Source of the DNA: Alphaproteobacteria bacterium
Lineage (GTDB): Bacteria > Pseudomonadota > Alphaproteobacteria > Rhodospirillales > Rhodospirillaceae
Assembly: GCA_003250275.1 (NCBI GenBank)
Contig: QKGW01000187.1
Coordinates: 1 to 12,527, forward strand
Length of the DNA: 12,527 nt
Direction: 5' to 3'
Shown here: positions 1-6,722 of the stretch, piece by piece
How positions within the stretch are numbered: position 1 is the stretch's first letter
Layout of the letters: every line of letters starts with the position of its first letter
Notes under the pieces: model-generated
The model's database searches: none
Told to the model about the DNA's origin: nothing
The model's input: the letters and a program-made list of their open reading frames with translations, nothing else
Program-made: the position numbers and the translations under genes

Positions 1-116
1 CGCGGCACCAGCGAACCGGCGTAGAGGCAGACCGGGCAGCTTTCGATCAGCTTGAGGCCGCGCACGGTGATGAGGTCGGGCGCGCCCGGACCGGCGCCGA
101 TGAAGTGAACGGTCAT
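1..116 (-). CDS. cobM: Precorrin-4 C11-methyltransferase CobM (5' end only)
   Basis: The visible 38 codons, read on the minus strand from ATG at 116, begin MTVHFIGAGPGAPDLITVRG, the typical start of CobM/CbiF. The GAGPGAPDLIT stretch is the SAM-binding loop of the tetrapyrrole methylase fold, followed by the usual SCPVCLYAGSLVP segment. The enzyme methylates C11 of precorrin-4 (or cobalt-precorrin-4) to give the precorrin-5 form, in the cytoplasm. The start is supported by a strong Shine-Dalgarno (AGGAGG) about 6 bases upstream on the minus strand. The rest of the gene lies beyond the left edge. It is divergent from the cbiX-cobHLIJ operon, so corrin-ring genes flank a shared control region. 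The family call is secure; the cobM versus cbiF name is a convention. Confidence 0.93.
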   Translation of the reverse strand, partial: MTVHFIGAGPGAPDLITVRGLKLIESCPVCLYAGSLVP

Positions 117-145
117 GGAAACCTCCTGAAATCTCGAACCGCACG

Positions 146-174
146 CTTATAGTCCGGCGATCCGGGTGTGTCAG
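146..174 (-). promoter_or_regulatory. Sigma70-like promoter of cobM
   Basis: Read on the minus strand, CTGACA (169-174) is separated by exactly 17 bases from TATAAG (146-151). Each hexamer is one mismatch from the TTGACA/TATAAT consensus. Transcription would begin near 139, leaving a leader of only about 20-25 bases with the AGGAGG ribosome site. That leader is too short to hold a cobalamin riboswitch. Confidence 0.65.
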
Positions 175-232
175 CGGAAAACGAAAAGGCTTGTTTGCGC
201 GCCACCCTTGCGAATAGGTTTGCGCCGTGCGG

Positions 233-248
233 CGGTTGCTGATAACCG
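233..248. repeat. Short inverted repeat upstream of cbiX
   Basis: CGGTT (233-237) and AACCG (244-248) form a perfect 5-bp inverted repeat around GCTGAT, about 45 bases before the cbiX start and inside the divergent control region. It could be an operator half-site pair, but it is short enough to be chance. No convincing plus-strand -35/-10 pair was found here. Confidence 0.2.
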
Positions 249-290
249 ATGTTACTTTGTTGCATAGGCCGCATTCCCGGAGATATCCCG

Positions 291-1448
291 ATGTCCGACA
301 AGCCCGCCATCCTGATCTGTTCGCACGGCAGCCGCGACCCGCGCGCGGTCGAGGAATTCGGCCTGGTGGCGAAAGCGCTGGGCGAACGCCTGCCCGACAG
401 CATGGTGGCGAGCGGCTATCTCGAGTTCGCGCGCCCGACGATCACCGAATCGCTCGAGGCGCTGGCCGCCCAGGGCGCCACCGAGATCTGGGCGCTGCCG
501 GGGATGCTGTTCGCGGCGATGCACATGAAGACCGACATTCCCGCCGAACTCGACGCCTTCAGCAAGGCCCACCCCGAAATCGCCCTGCGCTTCGGCCCCG
601 AGCTCGGCCTCGACTGGCGGATGCTCGAAGCGGCGAAGGAGCGGATCGAAACCGCGGTCAAGATCGCCGACGAAACCTGGGGCGCGGTCGCGCGCAAGGA
701 CACGCTTCTCGTCGTCGTCGGGCGCGGCACCTCGGACCCGGACGCCAACGGCAACATCGCCAAAGTCGCGCGGATGCTGTGGGACGTGATGGGCTTCGGG
801 TGGGTCGAGGCGGGCTTCTCCGGCCTTGCCCACCCCACCGCCGACGTGGTGATGCTGCGCGAGTTGCAGAGGGGAGCTTTCCGTCGCGTAGTGGTGTTCC
901 CATATTTCCTGTTCACCGGCATCCTCGTCGATCGAATCTACGATTGGGCGGATGCGGTGGCGGATCGCTTCACCGGAGTGCAGGTTGTCGCGGTGCCCTA
1001 CCTCAGGGACCACCCGCGCGTGATCGAAACCTTCATGGAGCGTCTGCAAGACATCGCACGCGATACCTTGGGGAGCCAGGACCGGCTCGCCCAGTACCGC
1101 GCCTGGAAACAAGCCGGCGAACCCCTGGAAGGAGAGCCCTGGATGAAGAAGTTGTTTGAACACGAGCATGGCCACGGCGGTTGCGGTTGTGGCGGTCACG
1201 GCCACCATCACCACCATGAAGAAGAAGCCCACGCGCACGATCACGGCGAGGGTTGCTGCGGCGGTCATGGCCACGCGCACGAGGAAGAGCACGAGTGCTG
1301 CGGCGGCCACGGTCATGCCGACGACCATGAGTGCTGCGGCGGTCACGGCCACGCCGACGACCACGAGTGCTGCGGCGGCCACGGCCACGAAGAGAAGCCC
1401 GCGCACGAACACGCCCACGGCGGCTGCGGCTGCGGCGGCAAGCACTAA
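291..1448 (+). CDS. cbiX: Sirohydrochlorin cobaltochelatase CbiX with His/Cys-rich tail
   Basis: A 385-residue class II chelatase that inserts Co2+ into sirohydrochlorin, the entry step of the cobalt-early cobalamin route. The first half-domain has SHGSRDP with His12 and the AMHMKTDIP segment with His78, the two expected catalytic histidines. A second chelatase half follows at about residues 137-260, including VVVGRGTSDPD and FPYFLFTG, as in long-form CbiX. Residues 291-385 are a low-complexity tail with 28 His and 12 Cys and repeated ECCGGHGH units, probably binding or buffering cobalt or nickel. No MXCXXC iron-sulfur motif of the kind reported in Bacillus CbiX is seen. ATG 291 is chosen over the in-frame ATG 249 because GGAGAT at 279-284 precedes it at good spacing and the chelatase fold begins there. 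It is the first gene of the operon and is followed 84 bases later by cobH. Confidence 0.93.
   Translation: MSDKPAILICSHGSRDPRAVEEFGLVAKALGERLPDSMVASGYLEFARPTITESLEALAAQGATEIWALPGMLFAAMHMKTDIPAELDAFSKAHPEIALRFGPELGLDWRMLEAAKERIETAVKIADETWGAVARKDTLLVVVGRGTSDPDANGNIAKVARMLWDVMGFGWVEAGFSGLAHPTADVVMLRELQRGAFRRVVVFPYFLFTGILVDRIYDWADAVADRFTGVQVVAVPYLRDHPRVIETFMERLQDIARDTLGSQDRLAQYRAWKQAGEPLEGEPWMKKLFEHEHGHGGCGCGGHGHHHHHEEEAHAHDHGEGCCGGHGHAHEEEHECCGGHGHADDHECCGGHGHADDHECCGGHGHEEKPAHEHAHGGCGCGGKH
1248..1388 (+). repeat. Tandem 36-bp repeats coding the CbiX metal-binding tail
   Basis: Two full 36-bp units (1290-1325 and 1326-1361) both encode HECCGGHGHADD. A third begins at 1362 and diverges after HGH near 1388. 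A degenerate earlier copy with CCGGHGHAH starts near 1248. Differences between units are mostly synonymous third positions, suggesting duplication followed by selection on the peptide. Confidence 0.85.
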
Positions 1449-1466
1449 GCCCGCGACGTCGATCAT

Positions 1467-1491
1467 GCCGGGTCCGCTCAGCGGGCCCGGC
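1467..1491 (+). terminator. GC-rich hairpin between cbiX and cobH
   Basis: GCCGGGTCCG pairs with CGGGCCCGGC around a CTCAG loop, with one G-U wobble, starting 18 bases after the cbiX stop. Only a mixed CAAATTCTGT follows, with no U-run. It therefore looks more like an attenuator or an mRNA-end stabiliser separating cbiX from the downstream genes than a full intrinsic terminator. Confidence 0.45.
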
Positions 1492-1518
1492 CAAATTCTG
1501 TCCGAATGCTTGAGTTTT

Positions 1519-1525
1519 GGGGGAG
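1519..1525 (+). promoter_or_regulatory. Ribosome binding site of cobH
   Basis: GGGGGAG lies 7 bases before ATG 1533. It decides the cobH start over the in-frame ATG at 1506, which lies upstream of this site. Confidence 0.7.
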
Positions 1526-1532
1526 ACACCGC

Positions 1533-2180
1533 ATGAAGTTCGATTTCATCACCGATCCGGATGAGATCTACCGCCGCTCGTTCGAGATCATCGAAGCGGA
1601 AAGCGACCTCTCCCAGGTGCCCGCCGACATCAAGCCCGCCGTGGTGCGCATGGTGCACGCGGTCGGAGATCCCTCGATCGCGCGCGACATCGCGTTCTCG
1701 TCGGACGCCGCCGTCGCCGCCAAGGCCGCGCTCAACGCGGGCGCGACGATCTTCACCGACGTCGAAATGGTCGGCAACGGCATCCACCGCCCGCACCTCG
1801 TCGAAGGTGCGGAGATCGTCACCCTGATCCGCCATCCCGACATCGCCGAGGCCGCCAAGCGCCTCGCCACCACCCGCGCCGCCGCCGCCGTCGACCTCTG
1901 GGGCGACCGTCTCGCCGGGTCGATCGTCGCGATCGGCAACGCGCCGACCGCGCTCTTCCGCCTGCTCGAGGTGATGTCCGAGGGCGGGCCGAAGCCGGCG
2001 CTGATCCTCGGAATGCCGGTCGGCTTCGTCGGCGCGGCGGAATCCAAGGATGCGCTGATCGCGCACTCGTGCGGCGTGCCCTACATCACCGTGCGCGGCC
2101 GCCGCGGCGGCAGCCCGCTCGCGGTCGCCGCGCTCAACGCGCTCGCGATCGCGGCCAAGGCGGAGCGAACCGCCAAATGA
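1533..2180 (+). CDS. cobH: Precorrin-8X methylmutase CobH
   Basis: A 215-residue protein close to the usual CobH/CbiC length of about 210. It moves the C11 methyl group to C12, converting precorrin-8X to hydrogenobyrinate (or the cobalt form to cobyrinate). The family signature is plain: ADIKPAVVRMVHAVGDPS holds the catalytic His at residue 42, followed by AGATIFTDVEMVGNGI and, near the end, the glycine-rich IGNAPTALFRLLE and GMPVGFVGAAESK stretches. The start is set by the GGGGGAG site before ATG 1533. The stop overlaps the next gene as ATGA, so translation of cobL is probably coupled. Its product leaves the ring at the acid that CbiA/CobB amidates; those genes are not in the window. Confidence 0.96.
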   Translation: MKFDFITDPDEIYRRSFEIIEAESDLSQVPADIKPAVVRMVHAVGDPSIARDIAFSSDAAVAAKAALNAGATIFTDVEMVGNGIHRPHLVEGAEIVTLIRHPDIAEAAKRLATTRAAAAVDLWGDRLAGSIVAIGNAPTALFRLLEVMSEGGPKPALILGMPVGFVGAAESKDALIAHSCGVPYITVRGRRGGSPLAVAALNALAIAAKAERTAK

Positions 2181-3397
2181 CCGACGCCGCGCCGACTCCC
2201 TGGCTGACCGTCATCGGCCTCGGCGAGGACGGCCTCGACGGCCTCTCCATCGCCGCCCGTGCCGCGCTCGACGCCGCCGACTGGCTGGTCGGCGCCCGCC
2301 GTCTCCTCGACAAGGTTCCGCCCGGGCACGCCCAGCGCATCGTCTGGGCCGGGCTCGACGGCACTCTCGACGCGATCGGCGCGGCGCGCGGTTCGCGCGT
2401 CGTCGTCGTCGCCTCGGGCAATCCGATGTGGTTCGGCGTCGGCGCGACCCTCGCCCGCCATTTCGACCCGCGCGAAATCCTCACCTATCCGGCGCCCTCG
2501 GCCTTCTCGCTCGCGTGCTCGCGGATGGGCTGGTCGATGCAGGAGGCGGTGGCGGTGTCCGCCCACGCCCTGCCGCTCGAATCGATCGCGCGGCATCTCT
2601 ACCCCGGCCGCCGCCTGGTGGTGCTCTCGCGCGACGGCGAGACCCCGGCGGGGATCGCCGCGTTCCTCTCCGAGCGCGGCTTCGGTCCGAGCCGGATGAG
2701 CGTGTTCGAGGCGATGGGCGGCTCGCGCGAGCGCCGCATCGACGGCGTCGCGGCGAACTGGTGGCAGCCCGAGGTCGACCCCCTCAACACCGTCGCGGTC
2801 GAGGTGCTGGCCGCGCCGAACGCGCGCATCTACGGCGTCACTCCCGGCCTGCCGGATGACGCCTTCATCCACGACGGCCTCCTGACCAAGCGCGAGATCC
2901 GCGCGGTGACGCTTTCCACCCTCGCGCCGCGCCCGGGCGAGACGCTGTGGGACGTCGGCGCCGGCAACGGCTCGATCGCGGTCGAGTGGCTGCGCGCCAA
3001 TCCCTCTGGCCGCGCGATCGCGATCGAACGCGATCCGCACCGCGCCGAGGTGATCCGCATCAACGCCAACCGCCTCGGCGCACCCTCGGTCGAGATCGTC
3101 GAGGGCGAGGTGCCCGAGGTGCTCGACACCCTTCCGGGCGATCCCGACGTGATCTTCATCGGCGGCGGTCTCACCTCCGGCGATACCCTCGAAATCTGCT
3201 GGGAACGGCTGCCCTCGGGCGGGCGTCTGGTGGTCAACGTCGTCGCCCTCGAATCGGCGGCGCAGCTCATCGCGTTTCAGAAACGCTACGGCGGCACGTT
3301 GACACAGCTGGCGATTGCGCGTAATGCCCCGGTCGGCGCGATGACGAAGTTCGATCCGATGGCGCCGGTGATTCAGTATGCCGGAGTGAAAGCGTGA
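2177..3397 (+). CDS. cobL: Precorrin-6Y C5,15-methyltransferase (decarboxylating) CobL
   Basis: A 406-residue CbiE-CbiT fusion. Residues about 8-215 are the CbiE-type tetrapyrrole methylase, with VIGLGEDGLDGL near the start and ASGNPMWFGVGATL at 79-92. Residues about 226-406 are the CbiT Rossmann methyltransferase, with SAM motif WDVGAGNGSIAVEW at 258-271 and IERDP at 283-287. The two parts methylate C5 and C15 and decarboxylate the C12 acetate side chain. The length matches the Pseudomonas-type CobL (about 413). The ATG overlaps the cobH stop in an ATGA, and the gene's own TGA overlaps the cobI start in a GTGA, which argues for a single coupled message. The in-frame upstream extension inside cobH is ignored because the family homology begins at this ATG. 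Confidence 0.96.
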   Translation: MTDAAPTPWLTVIGLGEDGLDGLSIAARAALDAADWLVGARRLLDKVPPGHAQRIVWAGLDGTLDAIGAARGSRVVVVASGNPMWFGVGATLARHFDPREILTYPAPSAFSLACSRMGWSMQEAVAVSAHALPLESIARHLYPGRRLVVLSRDGETPAGIAAFLSERGFGPSRMSVFEAMGGSRERRIDGVAANWWQPEVDPLNTVAVEVLAAPNARIYGVTPGLPDDAFIHDGLLTKREIRAVTLSTLAPRPGETLWDVGAGNGSIAVEWLRANPSGRAIAIERDPHRAEVIRINANRLGAPSVEIVEGEVPEVLDTLPGDPDVIFIGGGLTSGDTLEICWERLPSGGRLVVNVVALESAAQLIAFQKRYGGTLTQLAIARNAPVGAMTKFDPMAPVIQYAGVKA

Positions 3398-4089
3398 CCG
3401 GAAAAGTGTATGGCCTCGGCCTCGGGCCGGGGGACCCCGAACTGGTGACGGTGAAGGTGGTGCGCCTCCTCAACACCGTGCCGGTGGTCGCCTACCCCGA
3501 GAGCCAGAAGGGCGGTTCGTTCGCGCGCGAGATCGCGAAGAGCTACATTCCCTCGACCGCGATCGAGGTGCCGCTCGACACGCCGATGGCGATTGACGCC
3601 GCCGTCGCCCAGGCGAAGTACGACGAGCACGCCGAGATCATCGCCGCCCATCTCGACGCCGGGCGCGACGTCGCGCTCCTGTGCGAGGGCGATCCCTTCC
3701 TCTTCGGCAGCTTCATGTACATCTACGACCGCCTCGCCGACCGCTACGAGGTCGAGGTGGTGCCGGGCGTCTCGTCGATCACCGCGTGCGCCGCCGCCGC
3801 GGGCCTGCCGCTCTGCGGCCGCGAGGACATCCTCACGGTGCTGCCCGGCACGCTCCCCGAGGAGGTGCTCGAACGCGAGCTTACCCAGACCTCGTCTGCG
3901 GTGATCATGAAGGTCGGCCGCCATCTGCCGAAGATCCGCCGGGTGATCGACAAGCTCGGCTGCACCGGCGGCGCCACCTACGTCGAACGCGCCCTCAACC
4001 CGGGGCAGCGCGTCGTTCCCCTCGCCCGCCTGACCGAAGAGGTCGCGCCGTATTTCTCGGTGATTCTGGTTTTCCGCGACACGGATTGA
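3394..4089 (+). CDS. cobI: Precorrin-2 C20-methyltransferase CobI
   Basis: A 231-residue tetrapyrrole methylase that methylates C20 of precorrin-2 (or cobalt-sirohydrochlorin as cobalt-factor II) using SAM. Diagnostic segments are GLGPGDPELVTVK at 8-21, AYPESQKGG at 33-41, LCEGDPFLFGSFMYIY at 96-111 and VVPGVSSITACAAAAG at 122-137. All match CobI/CbiL rather than the other cobalamin methylases. The start is GTG overlapping the cobL stop (GTGA), with GGAG at 3383-3386 seven bases upstream. Whether it prefers metal-free or cobalt-bound substrate cannot be read from the sequence; the adjacent CbiX and CbiG favour the cobalt form. Confidence 0.95.
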   Translation: MTGKVYGLGLGPGDPELVTVKVVRLLNTVPVVAYPESQKGGSFAREIAKSYIPSTAIEVPLDTPMAIDAAVAQAKYDEHAEIIAAHLDAGRDVALLCEGDPFLFGSFMYIYDRLADRYEVEVVPGVSSITACAAAAGLPLCGREDILTVLPGTLPEEVLERELTQTSSAVIMKVGRHLPKIRRVIDKLGCTGGATYVERALNPGQRVVPLARLTEEVAPYFSVILVFRDTD

Positions 4090-4096
4090 TTCTCCC

Positions 4097-5923
4097 ATGA
4101 CCCAAGCTGCCCAGCCCCTCGCCATCGTCGTCTTTTCCGAGAGCGGATTGGAGGTGGCGAAACGGATCCGCGACGTCCTGCCGCAGGCGGCGATTCACGG
4201 TTTCGAGCGCCGCGTCTCGGCGTGCGACGAAACCTTCTCCGACGCCGGCGCGCATTTGCGCCGCCTGTTCGGCGAGGGCACGGGCATCGTCGGCGTGTGC
4301 GCCGCGGGCATCCTGGTGCGCGCGCTCGCACCCGCGGTCGCCGACAAGTGGCAGGAGCCGCCGGTCCTCGCAGTCGCGCAGGACGGCTCGGTCGCGGTGC
4401 CGCTGCTCGGCGGCCACCACGGCGCCAACCGCCTCGCGCGGCAGATCTCCGCGGCCCTCGGCGGCGCTTCGGGCGTGACCACCGCGGGCGACGTGCGCTT
4501 CGACATCGCGCTCGACGAGCCGCCCGCCGGCTGGCGCGTCGCCAACCCGGCCGCCGCCAAGGAAGTCGTCGGCCGGATGCTCGCGGGCGATCCGGTCGCG
4601 CTCGACGTCGCCGCGGGCGACGCCGCTTGGCTCACCGGCTGCGGCGCGAGCTTCGCCGCCGACGCTCCGGCGACCATCCGCGTCACCGAAAAGGCGCTCG
4701 CGGGCGACGACCTCACCCTGGTGATGCACCCGCCGGTGCTCGCCGTCGGCGTCGGCTGCAACCGCGACACCGAGGCCGAAGAGGTGATCGCCCTGGTCGA
4801 AAAGACCCTCGCCGACGCGGACCTCGCGCCGGGCGCAGTCGCCTGCCTCGCCTCGATCGACGCGAAGATGGACGAGCCGGCGCTGCACGCCGCCGCCAAG
4901 CACTTCGGCGTGCCGGTGCGCTTCTTCGCCGCCGATGCGCTCAACGCCTACGCCGACCGACTCTCCGAGAAGTCCGAACACGCGTTCGCCGCGGTCGGCT
5001 GCTACGGCGTCTCCGAGGGGGCTGCGCTCGCGGTTGCGGGCGAGGGCGGGGTTCTCGCCGCGACCAAGGCGAAGTCGGTGAACGCCACCTGTGCGGTGGC
5101 GCGTGCCGCCGCCAACATCGATCCTTCCCGCGTCGGTCAGGCGCGCGGCAGCCTCACCGTCGTCGGCGTCGGGCCGGGCTCGGCGGCGTGGCGTTCGCCC
5201 GACGCGACCCAGGCGATCCGCCGCGCCGACGCGGTGGTCGGCTACAAGCGCTACCTCAACCTCGTCGCCGACCTGATCGAGGGCAAGCCGCAGCACGTCT
5301 CCGGCATGACCCGCGAAGAGGTGCGCGTGACCAAGGCGCTCGACCTCGCCGCCGAGGGCCGCAACGTTGCGCTGGTGTGCTCGGGCGACCCGGGCATCTA
5401 CGCGCTCGCCTCGCTGACCATGGAAATGCTCGAGAAGGGCGATCACCGCCCCGACTGGAAGCGCATCGACGTGCGCGTCGTGCCCGGCATCACCGCCGCC
5501 CAGGGCGCGGCCTCGCTCGCCGGCGCGCCGATGGGCCACGACTTCTGCCTGATCTCGCTCTCCGACCTCCTGACGCCGTGGGAGACGATCGAGGCGCGCC
5601 TCAAGGCCGCCGCGCTCGGTGATTTCATCGTCGCGCTCTACAATCCGGTGTCGCGCCGCCGCCGCAGCCAGATCGAGCGCGCGCGCGACATCCTCCTCAC
5701 CGGCCGTCCCGGCACCACCCCGGTGGTGATCGCGCGCAACGTCGGGCGCGACGACCAGAGCGTCCAGGTCGTCAACCTCGAAGACCTGACCCCCGATCAC
5801 GCCGACATGCTGTCGATGGTGATCATCGGCAATTCGACCACGCGCACCTTCGATCTCGCCGGGCGGACCTGGGTCTACTCGCCGCGCGGCTACGCGAAGA
5901 AGCTCTCCTTCCTCAAGGACTGA
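4097..5923 (+). CDS. cobJ: CbiG-CobJ fusion: cobalt-precorrin-5A hydrolase / precorrin-3B C17-methyltransferase
   Basis: A 608-residue two-enzyme protein. Residues about 1-340 are CbiG. The N-terminal domain contains GTGIVGVCAAGILVRALAP (61-79) and VPLLGGHHGANRLA (101-114), and the C-terminal part contains VGVGCNRDTEAEEV (217-230) and AVGCYGVSEGAAL (299-311). Residues about 352-608 are CobJ/CbiH, with LTVVGVGPG (353-361), VVGYKRYLNLV, CSGDPGIYALASL (428-440), VVPGITAAQGAAS and LYNPVSRRR. CbiH/CobJ methylates C17 and contracts the ring. CbiG then opens the delta-lactone and releases the two-carbon fragment as acetaldehyde in the oxygen-independent route. The start lies 7 bases after the cobI stop with no recognisable ribosome site, so translation probably depends on coupling to cobI. 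Such fusions are known in some bacteria. Here the order is hydrolase first, methylase second. Confidence 0.94.
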   Translation: MTQAAQPLAIVVFSESGLEVAKRIRDVLPQAAIHGFERRVSACDETFSDAGAHLRRLFGEGTGIVGVCAAGILVRALAPAVADKWQEPPVLAVAQDGSVAVPLLGGHHGANRLARQISAALGGASGVTTAGDVRFDIALDEPPAGWRVANPAAAKEVVGRMLAGDPVALDVAAGDAAWLTGCGASFAADAPATIRVTEKALAGDDLTLVMHPPVLAVGVGCNRDTEAEEVIALVEKTLADADLAPGAVACLASIDAKMDEPALHAAAKHFGVPVRFFAADALNAYADRLSEKSEHAFAAVGCYGVSEGAALAVAGEGGVLAATKAKSVNATCAVARAAANIDPSRVGQARGSLTVVGVGPGSAAWRSPDATQAIRRADAVVGYKRYLNLVADLIEGKPQHVSGMTREEVRVTKALDLAAEGRNVALVCSGDPGIYALASLTMEMLEKGDHRPDWKRIDVRVVPGITAAQGAASLAGAPMGHDFCLISLSDLLTPWETIEARLKAAALGDFIVALYNPVSRRRRSQIERARDILLTGRPGTTPVVIARNVGRDDQSVQVVNLEDLTPDHADMLSMVIIGNSTTRTFDLAGRTWVYSPRGYAKKLSFLKD

Positions 5924-5925
5924 CG

Positions 5926-6255
5926 ATGGCGGCGCCGCGCCTCAAGGCCGAACTTCTGGTCAAGGCGCTGGTCCGCCACGCCCAGGCCGGCGGGCGCGCC
6001 GCCTACGTCACCCGCAAGGGCGACGCGCAGTCGGGCGCGGTGCTGGTCAAGCACGTCGGGCCGGGGTTTCTCTGCACGGTGTTCCAGACGGTGTTCGGAG
6101 AGGACGGCGAGCGCCGCTGGATGCCGATGACCGGCGACGCGGCGGTGCCCGAAGCCGAGGCGGACGCCTATCTCGCGCGTCAGGCGCGCTACGACGAGGA
6201 TATCTGGGTGGTCGAGGTCGAGGCGCCCGAGGGCTGGGCGCCCGAGGACGCCTGA
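5926..6255 (+). CDS. DUF1491 family protein
   Basis: A 109-residue protein matching the alphaproteobacterial DUF1491 family by its layout. It has a short N-terminal LKAELLVKALVRHAQAGG helix, then AYVTRKGDAQSGAVLVKH, a GERRWMPMTGD segment, and the conserved EAEADAYLARQARYDEDIWVVEVE near the end. No catalytic residues, signal peptide or membrane segment are seen, and the function is unknown. The start is 2 bases after the cbiG-cobJ stop with AAGGA about 7 bases upstream, so it is co-transcribed as the last gene of the cobalamin operon. That link may be only positional. It ends 4 bases from the convergent gene on the minus strand. Confidence 0.82.
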   Translation: MAAPRLKAELLVKALVRHAQAGGRAAYVTRKGDAQSGAVLVKHVGPGFLCTVFQTVFGEDGERRWMPMTGDAAVPEAEADAYLARQARYDEDIWVVEVEAPEGWAPEDA

Positions 6256-6259
6256 CGCC

Positions 6260-6646
6260 TCACGGCACCGCGACGTTCCACTTGCCGCCGACGCCGTCGC
6301 CGGTCACGTCGCCGGGCTTTGCGTCCTGCACCCAGCTGTAGAGCGGCTTGCCGCGGTAGGCCCATTGGCGGCCTTCCTCGCGCTTCACCAGGGAGAAGTC
6401 GCCGATCGGCATCGCGTCCTCGGTGGCGAGCGCGGGCGGCCAGTTGGCCGCGCAGCCGCCGATGCACACCGACTGGTTTTCCGGGTCCTCGATGAACGTG
6501 TAAAGCGTCATGCGCTGCGCATTGGCGAGCACGTCGCCCTTTTCGGTCGGGACGACGACGATGCCGTTCGGCGCGTCGAGCGCAAACGCGGGAAGCGCGA
6601 CCCCCATCGCCGCGACGAGGGCCAGACCGAACCGGATTCGCGACAT
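6260..6646 (-). CDS. Small secreted protein, PF03640/COG4315 repeat type
   Basis: A 128-residue exported protein. MSRIRFGLALVAAMGVALPA and the following AFA-LD cleavage site form a Sec signal peptide. There is no lipobox Cys at the cleavage point, so it is likely a free periplasmic protein. The mature part has two copies of the repeat seen in PF03640. The first spans about 37-71 (GDVLANAQRMTLYTF, then SVCIGGCAANWPP with Cys61 and Cys65, which may form a disulfide). The second spans about 84-127 (WAYRGKPLYSWVQDAKPGD, then GGKWNVA). The role of this family is not established. The start at 6646 follows AGGAGGAA at close spacing. It reads toward the end of the DUF1491 gene and lies downstream of the DctP-like gene on the same strand, about 75 bases away and with its own ribosome site. 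Confidence 0.85.
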   Translation of the reverse strand: MSRIRFGLALVAAMGVALPAFALDAPNGIVVVPTEKGDVLANAQRMTLYTFIEDPENQSVCIGGCAANWPPALATEDAMPIGDFSLVKREEGRQWAYRGKPLYSWVQDAKPGDVTGDGVGGKWNVAVP

Positions 6647-6722
6647 CGATGTTCCTCCTGATATGACGCCAGGAGAACGAATTGGGCGATCGCGGGGTTC
6701 CGCGCAAGCGCGCGGCGGGATT

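Noticed and set aside
249..290. Upstream start for CbiX at ATG 249
   Set aside because: The extra 14 residues have no family match, and the good ribosome site lies before ATG 291.
252..2066. Long minus-strand open frame (604 codons) opposite cbiX and cobH
   Set aside because: It is Arg/Asp/Val/His-rich with no recognisable domain and runs antisense across two clear genes. High G+C keeps stops rare in this frame.
3995..5800. Long minus-strand open frame (601 codons) opposite the CbiG-CobJ gene
   Set aside because: It is a GC-driven shadow. Its low-complexity composition has no motifs, while the plus strand has full-length family matches.
6700..6715. CCGCGC/GCGCGG hairpin after the DctP-like gene as a terminator
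   Set aside because: No U-run follows on the minus strand, and short GC palindromes are expected at this base composition.
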